A DNA stretch of 64,000 nt from JAUIAI01 sp045106815 (GCA_045106815.1 JBGCFG010000009.1:124001-188000); one strand, 5' to 3'; positions 34,544 through 43,306 are shown, numbered from the stretch's first letter. The notes: generated from the sequence alone by a model not told the origin. Program-made: numbers and translations.

Positions 34544-35427
34544 TTTCCGACTGGCTCAGTGGCGGCTCGGGCGGTGCGTCCAAGCCGCTGAAGAAGTTGG
34601 TTTCTCAGTGACACTGCAGCCTCACTCGCACTGTCCCGGCTAAGCAAATAAATGCTGATGCTGGGCAGGGCGGGTAAATCGGAAGAAAAGGCTGTCACCC
34701 CGATGGCATCAGCATAGCCAGCAGGCAACGCGCCGACGCCAATACCGGCCGCAATAGCCTGGCCTGCCGCTGACAGCGTGGTGCCTTCGCATGTAATCAC
34801 ATAGCGCGGGTTGCCCGCCGAATCGCGTTGCTCAAGTGCCTGATCGATCGCCTGTAGCGCGCTCGGGTAGGGCGTTCTGACCAATGCCGTGGATTGCCCG
34901 TGCATGGCATCTGGCGAGCGGCCATACCAGCGTAGGCGCTCACGACGAATGAGACGTCCCGTGCCGGGTACCAGTGGGTCTGCGAGCAGGCAAATATCGA
35001 ACGAATCTGCTTCAAACTGGGCGGAAATCGCCTGATCTTGGTCAACGCAGACTAGAAGATTGACTTCCGGGTGGCTACGCGTGAAACGCCCGACCACTTC
35101 TGCCACCGGAAAACTCGTCCAAAGCGATTCTGCCGCCCCAATTCGAACGCTACCAGTCAGGGAAGCATCATGCACCCGCGCAGCCGCAACCGTATGCAGT
35201 TCAACGATCTCCTCTGCAAGCGGGAGTAGACGTTTGCCGGCGCCCGACAGTGCGACCCGCCGGGTGGAGCGCTCAAACAGTGGCTGCCCCACAAGTTCTT
35301 CCAACCGTGAGATTTGAGAACTGATCGTTGACTGCCGGGTACCGAGCGTGCGGGCCGCTTTTGAGAAACTCCGGTGACTGGCCACCAGTACAAATGCGCG
35401 CAGGGCTGATGGTGACGCCTCTAGCAT
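34510..35427 (-). CDS. LysR-family transcriptional regulator
   Basis: A 305-residue regulator. The winged helix-turn-helix is at the N-terminus (LRAFVLVASHRSFSKAARTL, then TRQSTISSQISRLEELVG and PLFERSTRRVALSGAGK). The effector domain of periplasmic-binding-protein fold follows (GSVRIGAAESLWTSFPVAEV, FDICLLADPLVPGTG). Its C-terminus is rich in Arg and Ala. It converges on and overlaps the acyl-CoA dehydrogenase operon by 34 bases; it may regulate those genes, but the divergent partner normally expected for LysR is not there, so the target is unclear. Confidence 0.9.
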   Translation of the reverse strand: MLEASPSALRAFVLVASHRSFSKAARTLGTRQSTISSQISRLEELVGQPLFERSTRRVALSGAGKRLLPLAEEIVELHTVAAARVHDASLTGSVRIGAAESLWTSFPVAEVVGRFTRSHPEVNLLVCVDQDQAISAQFEADSFDICLLADPLVPGTGRLIRRERLRWYGRSPDAMHGQSTALVRTPYPSALQAIDQALEQRDSAGNPRYVITCEGTTLSAAGQAIAAGIGVGALPAGYADAIGVTAFSSDLPALPSISIYLLSRDSASEAAVSLRNQLLQRLGRTARAATEPVGNQRPAAAKRSR

Positions 35428-35485
35428 CGAACCTCCACGTTGATCTTATGAATTAAACGTAATGACCGTATAGTGTAGCGAAGCT

Positions 35486-36376
35486 TCAGGCACTTGCCAG
35501 CTGATACCGCTCTACGCTTTGACGAAACGCCTTGCTAAAGATCTCTACACCGGGCAGCACCGGCGTATTGGCTCTGCGAACCAGCCCTAAAACACGCTTG
35601 GCGCGTTGATCATTCAATGGCAAGTGCATGACATGCTTGGCCGCCTCAGCATGGGGCAGTAACGGCAATATGGCGATGCCACCGCCCGCTGCCACCAGTG
35701 TCATCAGGCTGGCAGAGTCTTGAATCCATAACTTGGATCGCATGGCCAGATTGCGATAGCGCTCAGCGCTGAGCGAATCACTGATGGGTGTGCGCAAGAG
35801 TTTGTGCGAACGAAGATCACGCCAGGTTAGCGGGCGTTTTAATCGCGCCAGCGCAGAGCGCTCGCTGAACCAGACGTGATACGGATCGTCGAGCAATGGT
35901 TCGAACAGGAGGTTGGGGTTGGGGCTCGGCTCGGCGCAAATACCAAGATCAACCGCCTGATCGGCCACGCGTTCGGCAATCTGATCGCTGTTGTAGGCGC
36001 TGAGTTCAAGCGTGGCGTCAGCTCGATCAAACAGATAGCGCTGGACCACATGCGGCACAAGGGCAGAAAGCTGAGACTCAACACACGCAATGCTTAGATG
36101 CCCTGTCTCGTTTCGGGCAAAGGCCTGAATCGAAGTCATTGCGCGCTCGTAGTTCTCAAGCTGCGCGCGCGAGACTTCGTGGGCATATCGACCCAATTCA
36201 GTCAGCTGGTTTTTCCGATCTCCCTCGAACAGCTCGCCCCCCAACAATTCTTCGAGCTGCTTGAGCGACATTGAAATTGACGAGGCAGTTTTGGATAACG
36301 CCTTAGCGGCCAGCGTAATGTTGCCGGTTTCGACGACCGCTGCGAACACGCGAATCAGTTCCAGTTTGGGCGTCAT
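35486..36376 (-). CDS. LysR-family regulator divergent from the betaine-type locus
   Basis: A 296-residue LysR regulator. The DNA-binding domain is MTPKLELIRVFAAVVETGN through KALSKTASSISMSLKQLEEL; the effector-binding domain starts about residue 90 (GHLSIACVESQLSALVPHVV) and has VDLGICAEPSPNPNLLFEPL. ATG 36376 is chosen because it immediately precedes the helix-turn-helix; the frame continues upstream into the divergent gene. Only 61 bases separate it from the M19-family gene transcribed in the opposite direction, the classical LysR arrangement, so it probably controls that gene and perhaps the transporter after it. Confidence 0.9.
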   Translation of the reverse strand: MTPKLELIRVFAAVVETGNITLAAKALSKTASSISMSLKQLEELLGGELFEGDRKNQLTELGRYAHEVSRAQLENYERAMTSIQAFARNETGHLSIACVESQLSALVPHVVQRYLFDRADATLELSAYNSDQIAERVADQAVDLGICAEPSPNPNLLFEPLLDDPYHVWFSERSALARLKRPLTWRDLRSHKLLRTPISDSLSAERYRNLAMRSKLWIQDSASLMTLVAAGGGIAILPLLPHAEAAKHVMHLPLNDQRAKRVLGLVRRANTPVLPGVEIFSKAFRQSVERYQLASA

Positions 36377-36437
36377 GGGCACCACCACGGCCGTAGCGAT
36401 AAAATCATGGAAATTCTGACCCCACTGAGACAAAGCC

Positions 36438-37412
36438 ATGCGCATTGATGGATTGCAATACTCCAATTGGTCTGAGCAGATCTTTCGGCAGTTTAATGAG
36501 GCGGGTCTGGCGGCTGTGCATGTCACGATTGCTTACCACGAGACCTTCCGTGAAATGGTGCTGAACCTGGAGCAATGGAACCGCTTGTTTGATCGCTACT
36601 CGGCTCACATCATGCCGGGTAGAACCGCTGCCGATGTGTCGCTGGCCAAAGAGCAAGGTAAGACCGCCATCATTTTTGGTTTTCAGAATCCGTCTCCTAT
36701 TGAAGATGATCTCGGCTTGATCGAAATCGTCCACACGCTGGGCGTGCGCTTTATGCAACTGAGCTACAACAATCAGTCATTGCTGGCGACTGGTTGCTAC
36801 GAAGAAAATGATCCAGGGGTGACGCGCTTTGGACGCCAGGCGATTGCCGAGATGAACCGCGTTGGCCTGGTCATCGATATGAGCCACTCTGCTGAGCGCT
36901 CCACGCTGGAGGCAATTGATTTGTCTCAGCGCCCGATTGCCATCACACACGCCAACCCCGCGTGGTGGGAGCCGGCGCTTCGCAACAAGTCGCATGAGGT
37001 GTTGAAGGCGCTCACCGATAATCACGGCATGCTTGGCTTCTCTTTGTATCCGCATCATTTGCCCGGCAAGACCGATTGCACGCTTGAGCAATTCTCGACA
37101 ATGGTCGCGCAGGCGGCAGAACGCTATGGCGTGGAGCATCTTGCAATCGGTTCTGACCTTTGCCAGGATCAGCCTGACTCGGTCGTTGAGTGGATGCGCA
37201 ATGGCCGATGGACTCGCCAGACTGACTATGGCGAGGGGTCGGCTGCTTTGCCCGGGTTTCCGCCGCAGCCAGCGTTCTTCCGCAACAGTTTGGGTTTTAA
37301 CCATTTGGAACAAGGTCTCCGGGACATCGGGTTTCACGAAACTGAAGTCCTCGCGCTACTTGGCGGTAACTGGCAAAAATTCTTCGAAGAGTCCTTCGAG
37401 CCGCAAGTTTAA
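36438..37412 (+). CDS. Divergent M19 (membrane dipeptidase) family protein
   Basis: A 324-residue protein of the renal-dipeptidase fold. Family parts are LGVRFMQLSYNNQSLLATGCYE, LVIDMSHSAERSTLEAI, ITHANPAWWEPALRNKSHEV and AIGSDLCQDQP, so later metal-binding histidines and the Asp are present. However the N-terminal motif, usually D-G-H-x-D with two metal ligands, reads IDGLQYSNWS: the His and second Asp are replaced. The first metal site is therefore altered and ordinary dipeptidase activity is doubtful. From memory, similar proteins sit near glycine betaine breakdown genes in Pseudomonas. Here it precedes a glycine-betaine-type ABC transporter and diverges from a LysR gene. Confidence 0.82.
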   Translation: MRIDGLQYSNWSEQIFRQFNEAGLAAVHVTIAYHETFREMVLNLEQWNRLFDRYSAHIMPGRTAADVSLAKEQGKTAIIFGFQNPSPIEDDLGLIEIVHTLGVRFMQLSYNNQSLLATGCYEENDPGVTRFGRQAIAEMNRVGLVIDMSHSAERSTLEAIDLSQRPIAITHANPAWWEPALRNKSHEVLKALTDNHGMLGFSLYPHHLPGKTDCTLEQFSTMVAQAAERYGVEHLAIGSDLCQDQPDSVVEWMRNGRWTRQTDYGEGSAALPGFPPQPAFFRNSLGFNHLEQGLRDIGFHETEVLALLGGNWQKFFEESFEPQV

Positions 37413-37424
37413 ATTCAAAACTAA

Positions 37425-37453
37425 TTGATTTGTACCATTTTATTCAATAAATA
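37425..37453 (+). promoter_or_regulatory. Candidate promoter for the betaine-type binding protein
   Basis: TTGATT and TAAATA are separated by 17 bases in a markedly AT-rich stretch, unlike the surrounding DNA. It lies about 100 bases before the binding-protein ATG. The -10 is imperfect. Confidence 0.45.
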
Positions 37454-37551
37454 TTTAATTTATTGGCGGTAGCATGCGGGCAATCAATCGGGATAGGCCA
37501 GCGCAGCATGGCGAGCACCCGGTTCGTACCAAATACTTTCGGAGGAACTTC

Positions 37552-38568
37552 ATGTTCAAAACCACCTTGAAGGCGGGTTTGCTCGCCATTGGCGCGAGCG
37601 CCATGCTCAGCCTTACCCCCCAACAGGCGCACGCTGCTGAATGCGGCACAGACGAAACAATCACGATTGCCGAAATGACCTGGCTAAGTGCTTCGACACT
37701 CGCCTATGTCACAGATCGCATCGTCAAGGACGGCATGGGTTGTAAAACAAAGATCGTGCCGGGTGACACAGTGCCCACCGCCACCTCCATCCTGTCCAAG
37801 GGTGAGCCGATGATCGCACCCGAACTCTGGCTCTCGACGTCAGAGAATATCTGGGAAAAGATTGTCGACAAAGGGATTGCATTTAAGGCGAACGATATTT
37901 TCGAAGACGGTGGCGCTGAAGGTTGGTTCATTCCCGACTATGTTGCTGAAGCCAACCCTGATTTGAAATCGGTTGCTGATCTTGAGAAGCACGTTGACTT
38001 GTTCAAAGAAGTTGCCTCAAATGGCAAAGGTCGTTTGTACGCGTGTCCACCAGGCTGGGCTTGTGAAATCCTGAACAACAACCTGTTCAAGGCGCTCGAT
38101 ATGGAGTCCAAGAACTTTGAGTTGTTCTCGCCCGGTTCAGGCGCAAACCTCAAGGCAAGTATTGCGCGAAAAGTCACCCGCAAGCAGCCGGTGCTCGCTT
38201 ACTACTGGGGCCCCACCGCAGTCATCGGCAAATACAACCTGGTTAAGCTTGATATGCCAGCGTATGACGCGGACGCATATGCCTGTCTCGCCAAGAAAGA
38301 TTGCGAAAGCCCCGCTGCAAGTGATTTCAAGCCCGGTGAGGTTGCCGTTGCTGTTGTGAGCGAACTGAAGGAAAAAGCGCCTAAGGTTGTTGAGTTCCTG
38401 GGCAAGATGCAGGTGCCTAACGACGTCATCAACTCGGTACTGGCCTGGGGTGATGACAACTCCGCTTCGCCCGAAGAGATTGCGAATTACTTCTTCAAGA
38501 ATCACGAAGACGTTTGGACCAAGTGGGTAAATGCAGACATTGCAGCTAAGGTCAAAGCGACGCTGTAA
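37552..38568 (+). CDS. Glycine-betaine-type ABC transporter substrate-binding protein
   Basis: A 338-residue periplasmic protein of the OpuAC/ProX family with a Sec signal (MFKTTLKAGLLAIGASAMLS, cut after AHA). It binds a quaternary-amine osmolyte or related compound. Features: TITIAEMTWLSASTLAYVTDRI, GDTVPTATSILSKGEPMIAPELW, and the Cys-containing loop LYACPPGWACEILNNNLF. Four or more Cys residues suggest disulfides. The ATG at 37552 follows an excellent ribosome site (GGAGGA). A strong terminator separates it from the permease gene. Exact ligand (betaine, choline, carnitine, proline betaine) cannot be told from sequence. Confidence 0.9.
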   Translation: MFKTTLKAGLLAIGASAMLSLTPQQAHAAECGTDETITIAEMTWLSASTLAYVTDRIVKDGMGCKTKIVPGDTVPTATSILSKGEPMIAPELWLSTSENIWEKIVDKGIAFKANDIFEDGGAEGWFIPDYVAEANPDLKSVADLEKHVDLFKEVASNGKGRLYACPPGWACEILNNNLFKALDMESKNFELFSPGSGANLKASIARKVTRKQPVLAYYWGPTAVIGKYNLVKLDMPAYDADAYACLAKKDCESPAASDFKPGEVAVAVVSELKEKAPKVVEFLGKMQVPNDVINSVLAWGDDNSASPEEIANYFFKNHEDVWTKWVNADIAAKVKATL

Positions 38569-38591
38569 CGCATGACTTTGCAATAGTCCTG

Positions 38592-38632
38592 GCGAGGGCG
38601 AAAGGTAATTGCCTTTCGCCCTCGCTTTTTTT
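38592..38632 (+). terminator. Strong intrinsic terminator after the betaine-type binding protein
   Basis: A perfect 14-base-pair stem (GCGAGGGCGAAAGG with its complement), six-base loop and seven T residues, 23 bases after the binding-protein stop. Read-through would supply the permease and ATPase at lower level. Confidence 0.94.
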
Positions 38633-38655
38633 CGTTTCCTCTATTCAGGATTTCT

Positions 38656-39528
38656 ATGGCCACCAATTTCCCTGAACTCATTGATACTCGCGCCTTGCGC
38701 AAAGGCATCGACGGCGCTTTCGACTGGATGGTGTTCAACTTTGGTGAGTCCCTTGAAATCGCCTTCCTGCCAGTTTTGAAGCTGCTCAACTGGATTGAGA
38801 ACATGCTGATGGCAGCCCCCTGGTGGCTGGTGTTGGTTGTCCTGGCGGGGCTGGGCTTTATGGCCAGCCGGAGCTGGAAAATTGCGGCGGGCATTGGCGC
38901 TATGGTGTTTGCCATGGGTGTTCTTGGCCTGTGGGACGCGGCAATGGCCACGATTGCGCTCATGCTCACGGCCACCTTGCTGGCGGTGCTGATCGGGTTG
39001 CCGATTGGTGTGGCCATGTCGCGCTCAAACACCTTGCAGTCCATCACGCTGCCGGTGCTGGACATCATGCAGACATTGCCCATTTTTGTGTATCTCATCC
39101 CGTTTGTCATGTTGTTCGGGCCCGGCAAGATCCCGGCCTTGCTTGCCACCATTGTCTTTGCCGTGCCTCCCATGATTCGTCTGACCAATCTTGGCATTCG
39201 GCAAGTAGACGCAGGGGTTATGGAAGCAGTGGAAGCATTCGGAACCACACCTCGGCAGCGCCTGTTTACGGTTCAGTTGCCCTTGGCGATGCCGACGATC
39301 ATGGCTGGCATTAACCAAACCACGATGATGGCTTTATCCATGGTGGTGATTGCCTCGATGATCGGCGCGGGTGGTCTGGGATACCAGGTCTTGCAGGGGA
39401 TTCAGCGCCTTGAGGTGAGTAGAGGCCTGCTGGCCGGGCTAGGTATCGTGTTCCTGGCAATCATCATTGACCGAATTGCGCAGTCGTATGGACGACGCGT
39501 GCAACAGCATTTGCAGTTGTCCAACTAA
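38656..39528 (+). CDS. Glycine-betaine-type ABC transporter permease (ProW/OpuAB)
   Basis: A 290-residue inner-membrane protein with about six helices. The typical ABC-importer loop is present (VMEAVEAFGTTPRQRLFTVQLPLAMPTIMAGINQT region), preceded by LPVLDIMQTLPIFVYLIPF and followed by SMVVIASMIGAGGLGYQVLQ, both characteristic of betaine/proline permeases. It follows the binding-protein terminator and is directly followed by the ATPase gene. Confidence 0.93.
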   Translation: MATNFPELIDTRALRKGIDGAFDWMVFNFGESLEIAFLPVLKLLNWIENMLMAAPWWLVLVVLAGLGFMASRSWKIAAGIGAMVFAMGVLGLWDAAMATIALMLTATLLAVLIGLPIGVAMSRSNTLQSITLPVLDIMQTLPIFVYLIPFVMLFGPGKIPALLATIVFAVPPMIRLTNLGIRQVDAGVMEAVEAFGTTPRQRLFTVQLPLAMPTIMAGINQTTMMALSMVVIASMIGAGGLGYQVLQGIQRLEVSRGLLAGLGIVFLAIIIDRIAQSYGRRVQQHLQLSN

Positions 39529-39538
39529 GGGCCATGAC

Positions 39539-40723
39539 ATGAACAAAATTGTTGTTGAGAATGTATCAAAGGTCTTCGGGCCAGACCCTAGCGCCATCAT
39601 TCCGTTGATCGAACAAGGTCTGAGCAAGCAGGAAATCCTTGAGCAGCATGGTCACGTTGTGGGTATTCGCAGCTTGAACCTGTCGATTGAAGCCGGCGAG
39701 ACCTTCGTCGTGATGGGTCTGTCAGGCTCCGGCAAATCGACCTTGATCAGGCACTTCAATCGACTGATCGAACCAACGGCCGGGCGCATTCTGGTTGATG
39801 GCGAAGATGTATTGGATCTGTCTCAGGCCGGACTGCGCGACTTGCGCCGCAAGAAGATCTCGATGGTTTTCCAGAAGTTTGGACTCCTGCCGCACCGCAC
39901 GGTGCTTGAGAATGTTGCCTATGGCCTGGTCACAAGCGGAGTGAACAAGAAAGAGGCCTATGAACGGGCGCAGGCGCAAATCGACCTAGTTGATCTTACC
40001 GGCTACGAGGGCAACTACCCGCGACAGTTGTCAGGTGGCATGCAACAACGCGTTGGATTGGCAAGAGCACTCGCGACCGACGCTGAGATCCTGCTGATGG
40101 ATGAAGCATTCAGCGCGCTCGATCCGGTTATTCGAAACGATATGCAGGGGCAGCTGCAGGAGTTGCAGGCAAAACTCCACAAGACGATCGTGTTCATCAC
40201 CCATGACCTTGACGAGGCGCTGCGACTGGGCGATCACATTGCCATTCTGAAAGACGGCGAGTTGCGTCAATGCGCCACCGGCTCAGAGATTTTGCTGAAC
40301 CCGGCCGACGAATACGTGTCGCGCTTTGTACGAGACGTTAACCGAGCGAAGGTCGTCACACTCGGCTCAATCTGTCAGCCGGTGCAGTCGATGCCCAGGG
40401 AGCAGGCCAGTCCTGACCTCTGCCAGGACCGGCTCGGTGACAGTCGGGCCATTTTGCTCACTGAAGGCGACAAGCCTGCCGCGATGCTGACCGAATCGTA
40501 TTTACTGGCAAATGCAGACCGGTCCAGCGAATGGTGGCAAAGTGCGGGGCGTTTGCCGGCGGTTACACAGGTTGACGGGGCGCTCACGATCGAGGAAGGG
40601 CTCAACGCACTCGGCGAAACTGAGGCGCCTATCCTCGTCGTTGACAAGGGTGGGCAACCAAGCGGCGTGGTCAGCCGTCTCATGGCGATCCGCGCTTTGT
40701 CTGGCGCCACCGCGCCTGGCTAG
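39539..40723 (+). CDS. Glycine-betaine-type ABC transporter ATPase (ProV/OpuAA)
   Basis: A 394-residue ATPase. The N-terminus has the betaine-family lead (VENVSKVFGPDPSAIIPLIE), Walker A VVMGLSGSGKSTLIRHFNR, Q-loop MVFQKFGLLPHRTVLENVAYG, signature LSGGMQQRVGLARAL, Walker B ILLMDEAFSALDP and H-loop FITHDLDEALRLGDH. The C-terminal ~120 residues resemble the tandem CBS modules that let such transporters sense ionic strength, but they are shortened or degenerate. ATG 39539 lies 10 bases after the permease stop; the frame is open further upstream inside the permease gene but that part is not homologous. Confidence 0.92.
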   Translation: MNKIVVENVSKVFGPDPSAIIPLIEQGLSKQEILEQHGHVVGIRSLNLSIEAGETFVVMGLSGSGKSTLIRHFNRLIEPTAGRILVDGEDVLDLSQAGLRDLRRKKISMVFQKFGLLPHRTVLENVAYGLVTSGVNKKEAYERAQAQIDLVDLTGYEGNYPRQLSGGMQQRVGLARALATDAEILLMDEAFSALDPVIRNDMQGQLQELQAKLHKTIVFITHDLDEALRLGDHIAILKDGELRQCATGSEILLNPADEYVSRFVRDVNRAKVVTLGSICQPVQSMPREQASPDLCQDRLGDSRAILLTEGDKPAAMLTESYLLANADRSSEWWQSAGRLPAVTQVDGALTIEEGLNALGETEAPILVVDKGGQPSGVVSRLMAIRALSGATAPG

Positions 40724-40749
40724 TTCACAAAGCACAAAAGAGGGCGATC

Positions 40750-41118
40750 TCAGGCCGATGGGATGAAGTCTGGATCGTCCTGGTGCTTACGCTCAAACTT
40801 GATGAAGTCGTAGTAACCACAGCGATTGCCATTGGGGTAGTCGCGGCAGACTGCCGGACGCGCCTTATAAACCGTGCAGCGTCGCTCGTCTGTGTCAAAG
40901 AATCGACAGATGCTCCCGTATACCTCGTCCTTTTGATGACGAAGAATGCGCTCCTTTTTGGAGTACCAGCGAAAAAACTTCTTTTCGGCAGCATCGAAAC
41001 TCATATCAAAGTGCTTCGCGAGTCTTTTGACGTCGCTGTCCTTCGCCTCAATTCGGTCATAGGAGCAGCAGTAGCCAGGGCATTTGCCGCAGTCATATTT
41101 GATTTTCTTTTCAGTCAT
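40750..41118 (-). CDS. YkgJ-family Cys-cluster protein
   Basis: A 122-residue protein with the CxxC-type cluster of the zinc/iron-chelating CxxCxxCC (YkgJ) family: YDCGKCPGYCCSYDRIE near the N-terminus, then SICRFFDTDERRCTVYKARP and AVCRDYPNGNRCGYYDF. At least eight Cys residues are placed to bind a metal, perhaps an iron-sulfur cluster. The biochemical role is unknown. The ATG overlaps the stop of the MnmC-like gene by four bases, so the two proteins are translationally coupled. Confidence 0.85.
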   Translation of the reverse strand: MTEKKIKYDCGKCPGYCCSYDRIEAKDSDVKRLAKHFDMSFDAAEKKFFRWYSKKERILRHQKDEVYGSICRFFDTDERRCTVYKARPAVCRDYPNGNRCGYYDFIKFERKHQDDPDFIPSA

Positions 41119-43148
41119 GGGGTGGTTCGCGTCGCGTGTCCGTCGTTGGGTAAATCGGAAGGTGTCAGCATGGTACAAGCATCCGGTGTGTTGTAGCGAC
41201 GGATTGCTTTTCGTAAAAAGCGATCCGGGGCAATGGCTCTCATCAATGAGCGTTCGATCGGCGGCTGTGACGACAGAATCAAGTCGTGCAAAACAGTCGC
41301 AGCAAGCGCTGACCACAACCCCCCTCGTGAACCGAATCCTCCTGCCATGTAAAGGTTGGGCAGGCGGGGCAGGGTGAGTCTGTCGTCGCGGTGATAGTCC
41401 ACCCAGTGCTCTCGCGCAAGATGTTCGTCTGGAATTGCCCCAATGATTGGCAGATGATCTGAGGTGACGTGTCGATAGCCCACAAAGTCGCCTTTGACGT
41501 TACAGCCGTGATTCGGCGTCGTCCCAGCCAGCAGCCGCCAGGCCTCTACATTGGCTAGTCGATCGGTCTCGAGAACTGCCGCAAACGGCGCGGACGCTCC
41601 TGATTGCCCCGCCATTGTCTGGGCGGCGCGGTAGCTCGCACCCGTCAGAACAGATCCATCGGGTAAGGGGCACGCGTAACTCTCAGCGCCAACAATGCAG
41701 CGCAGCCGGCGAGAAAACTCATCGATTAGCTGGGTTGACTGACCGGCTATCAAGCTCGTCTGAATACTCCTGGTTTGACGTGCGCGTTCGCGTGGGTCGC
41801 AATGACCATGCACGCCGATTACTGGCGGTGGGCCGGCCCCAGTACACACAATGATGATTCGAGCACGGGTACTTACCCGGCCCTGCGAGTCGATCAACGC
41901 CCAATCAGCGTCATCTGCGCGGATTGCGCTGACTGTAACGCCTGTCTTTAGCCCAACACCCGCCGATAGCTTTGCAAGCAGGGAAGGCGGTGAAACCAGA
42001 TCAGTCGAGGGCTGCCAAAGCGCTGGCCGGTACAAAGGCAGTCCTGCCAGTTCGCTCGCTTCAGCTTCATTGACAACGCTAACCAGTGATCCGGGCAGAC
42101 CGAGTTTTCTCAGCATGCTGCGGGCGCGCTCCGCCTCGTTCGCATCAGGCAGCAGTTGTAGTCGTCCAAGCGCAGGCGTCGCAGACCCATCGGCTAGCAG
42201 CCGATGAGCTGCGCGGCTCAGGCGCGCTAGCGGATTGTCGTCGCTTGAAAAGTGCAGATGACCGGCCAGGACAGGCTGCGCCGATCCGCCCGACAGTGGC
42301 GAATGATGCTGCTCCAGGATAGTGACCTTCATTCCGGCCCGTGCGAGCAATTTCGCCACGCTGATACCTGCAATGCCTGCGCCGATGATCGCGACATCCC
42401 CCGACGCGACAGGTGACACAGACCCTGGTGACCCGGTGGCCTGTTTGCGAATCTGCCGCCACCGGCCGAACCAGGCAGAGTCAGTTTGAGAGATGATGAC
42501 GCCGTGTCGGCTCAGTTGCTGATGTAGGCTTTGTAGCGCACTTGCACCTCCTGATGCCTGACGCGTAGCACCGGTTAGAAGAGTCGTTTGATTGCTGACC
42601 GATCGCAAAGCCGCCAGACGAGCATTTGAATCGCCACGAAGCGACAAGCCGCCGAGCGTTGGATGAAAGCAGATGAGATCGAAAGGGCCGGTTAATTCGG
42701 CCAACAGTTGGGCTGGATTGCCGAACGCTAGCGTGAGGTCAACAGTACTGGCGGCATTCGCGTGGGTCAGGGCCTGGACGTTGGGTCGGCATCGAAGACG
42801 ATACAAGCCCGTCACCGGCGCAGGCCATTGATCTGCCAGTTGCGTTGTCACGGCGTCTGCAGGTGCTATGGCCGACCAAAGCTTACGCAGCGATTGCAGC
42901 TCAGGCGGGTGGGCTTCACAGATGGTGATGCTGGTCTTGCGCTGACATTCAATGCGATCACGGATCAAGTGCAGCAGCTCAATCCCAGCACCAAAACCGA
43001 TGACAAGCACATGCTCTGCGCGATTAGTCTCAGCCACCGGCACACGCCGCCCGGGGTCAAAAACGCGCTGTTGGTACTGGTCACTCCAAACGGAGCCGTC
43101 ATCTTGAAGATCGTATCGATCTGGGTTGATGGCCGTGACGTGGCTCAA
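41115..43148 (-). CDS. mnmC: MnmC-like bifunctional tRNA-modifying protein with degenerate methyltransferase half
   Basis: MnmC finishes the wobble modification mnm5(s2)U: its C-terminal FAD oxidoreductase removes the carboxymethyl group and its N-terminal methyltransferase methylates. In this 677-residue protein the FAD half is clear (DVAIIGAGIAGISVAKLLA from residue 251, and LYMAGGFGSRGGLWSALAATV near the end). The N-terminal half keeps the SAM-binding glycine motif VIGFGAGIELLHLI (residues 49-62) but the catalytic FLDGFAP/NP segment is replaced by ICFHPTLGGLSL, losing the Asp. The start is TTG 43148: a GGAGA ribosome site lies four bases before it and no ATG fits. The stop overlaps the YkgJ gene. 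Confidence 0.82.
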   Translation of the reverse strand: MSHVTAINPDRYDLQDDGSVWSDQYQQRVFDPGRRVPVAETNRAEHVLVIGFGAGIELLHLIRDRIECQRKTSITICEAHPPELQSLRKLWSAIAPADAVTTQLADQWPAPVTGLYRLRCRPNVQALTHANAASTVDLTLAFGNPAQLLAELTGPFDLICFHPTLGGLSLRGDSNARLAALRSVSNQTTLLTGATRQASGGASALQSLHQQLSRHGVIISQTDSAWFGRWRQIRKQATGSPGSVSPVASGDVAIIGAGIAGISVAKLLARAGMKVTILEQHHSPLSGGSAQPVLAGHLHFSSDDNPLARLSRAAHRLLADGSATPALGRLQLLPDANEAERARSMLRKLGLPGSLVSVVNEAEASELAGLPLYRPALWQPSTDLVSPPSLLAKLSAGVGLKTGVTVSAIRADDADWALIDSQGRVSTRARIIIVCTGAGPPPVIGVHGHCDPRERARQTRSIQTSLIAGQSTQLIDEFSRRLRCIVGAESYACPLPDGSVLTGASYRAAQTMAGQSGASAPFAAVLETDRLANVEAWRLLAGTTPNHGCNVKGDFVGYRHVTSDHLPIIGAIPDEHLAREHWVDYHRDDRLTLPRLPNLYMAGGFGSRGGLWSALAATVLHDLILSSQPPIERSLMRAIAPDRFLRKAIRRYNTPDACTMLTPSDLPNDGHATRTTP

Positions 43149-43306
43149 AGAGTCTCCAGTAAGTAACAGAAAAAGAGGCGGGAGCGCTCATAGCGTTACA
43201 TTATGCTAGCTTCACGTTATTCCTTTCTCGACCATTCTCCTAATAAAGACGCCAGCAGAAGCCGTTTTAGCCAAATGATGGCTGCCTGCTCGATCTGTCT
43301 CCCCCA

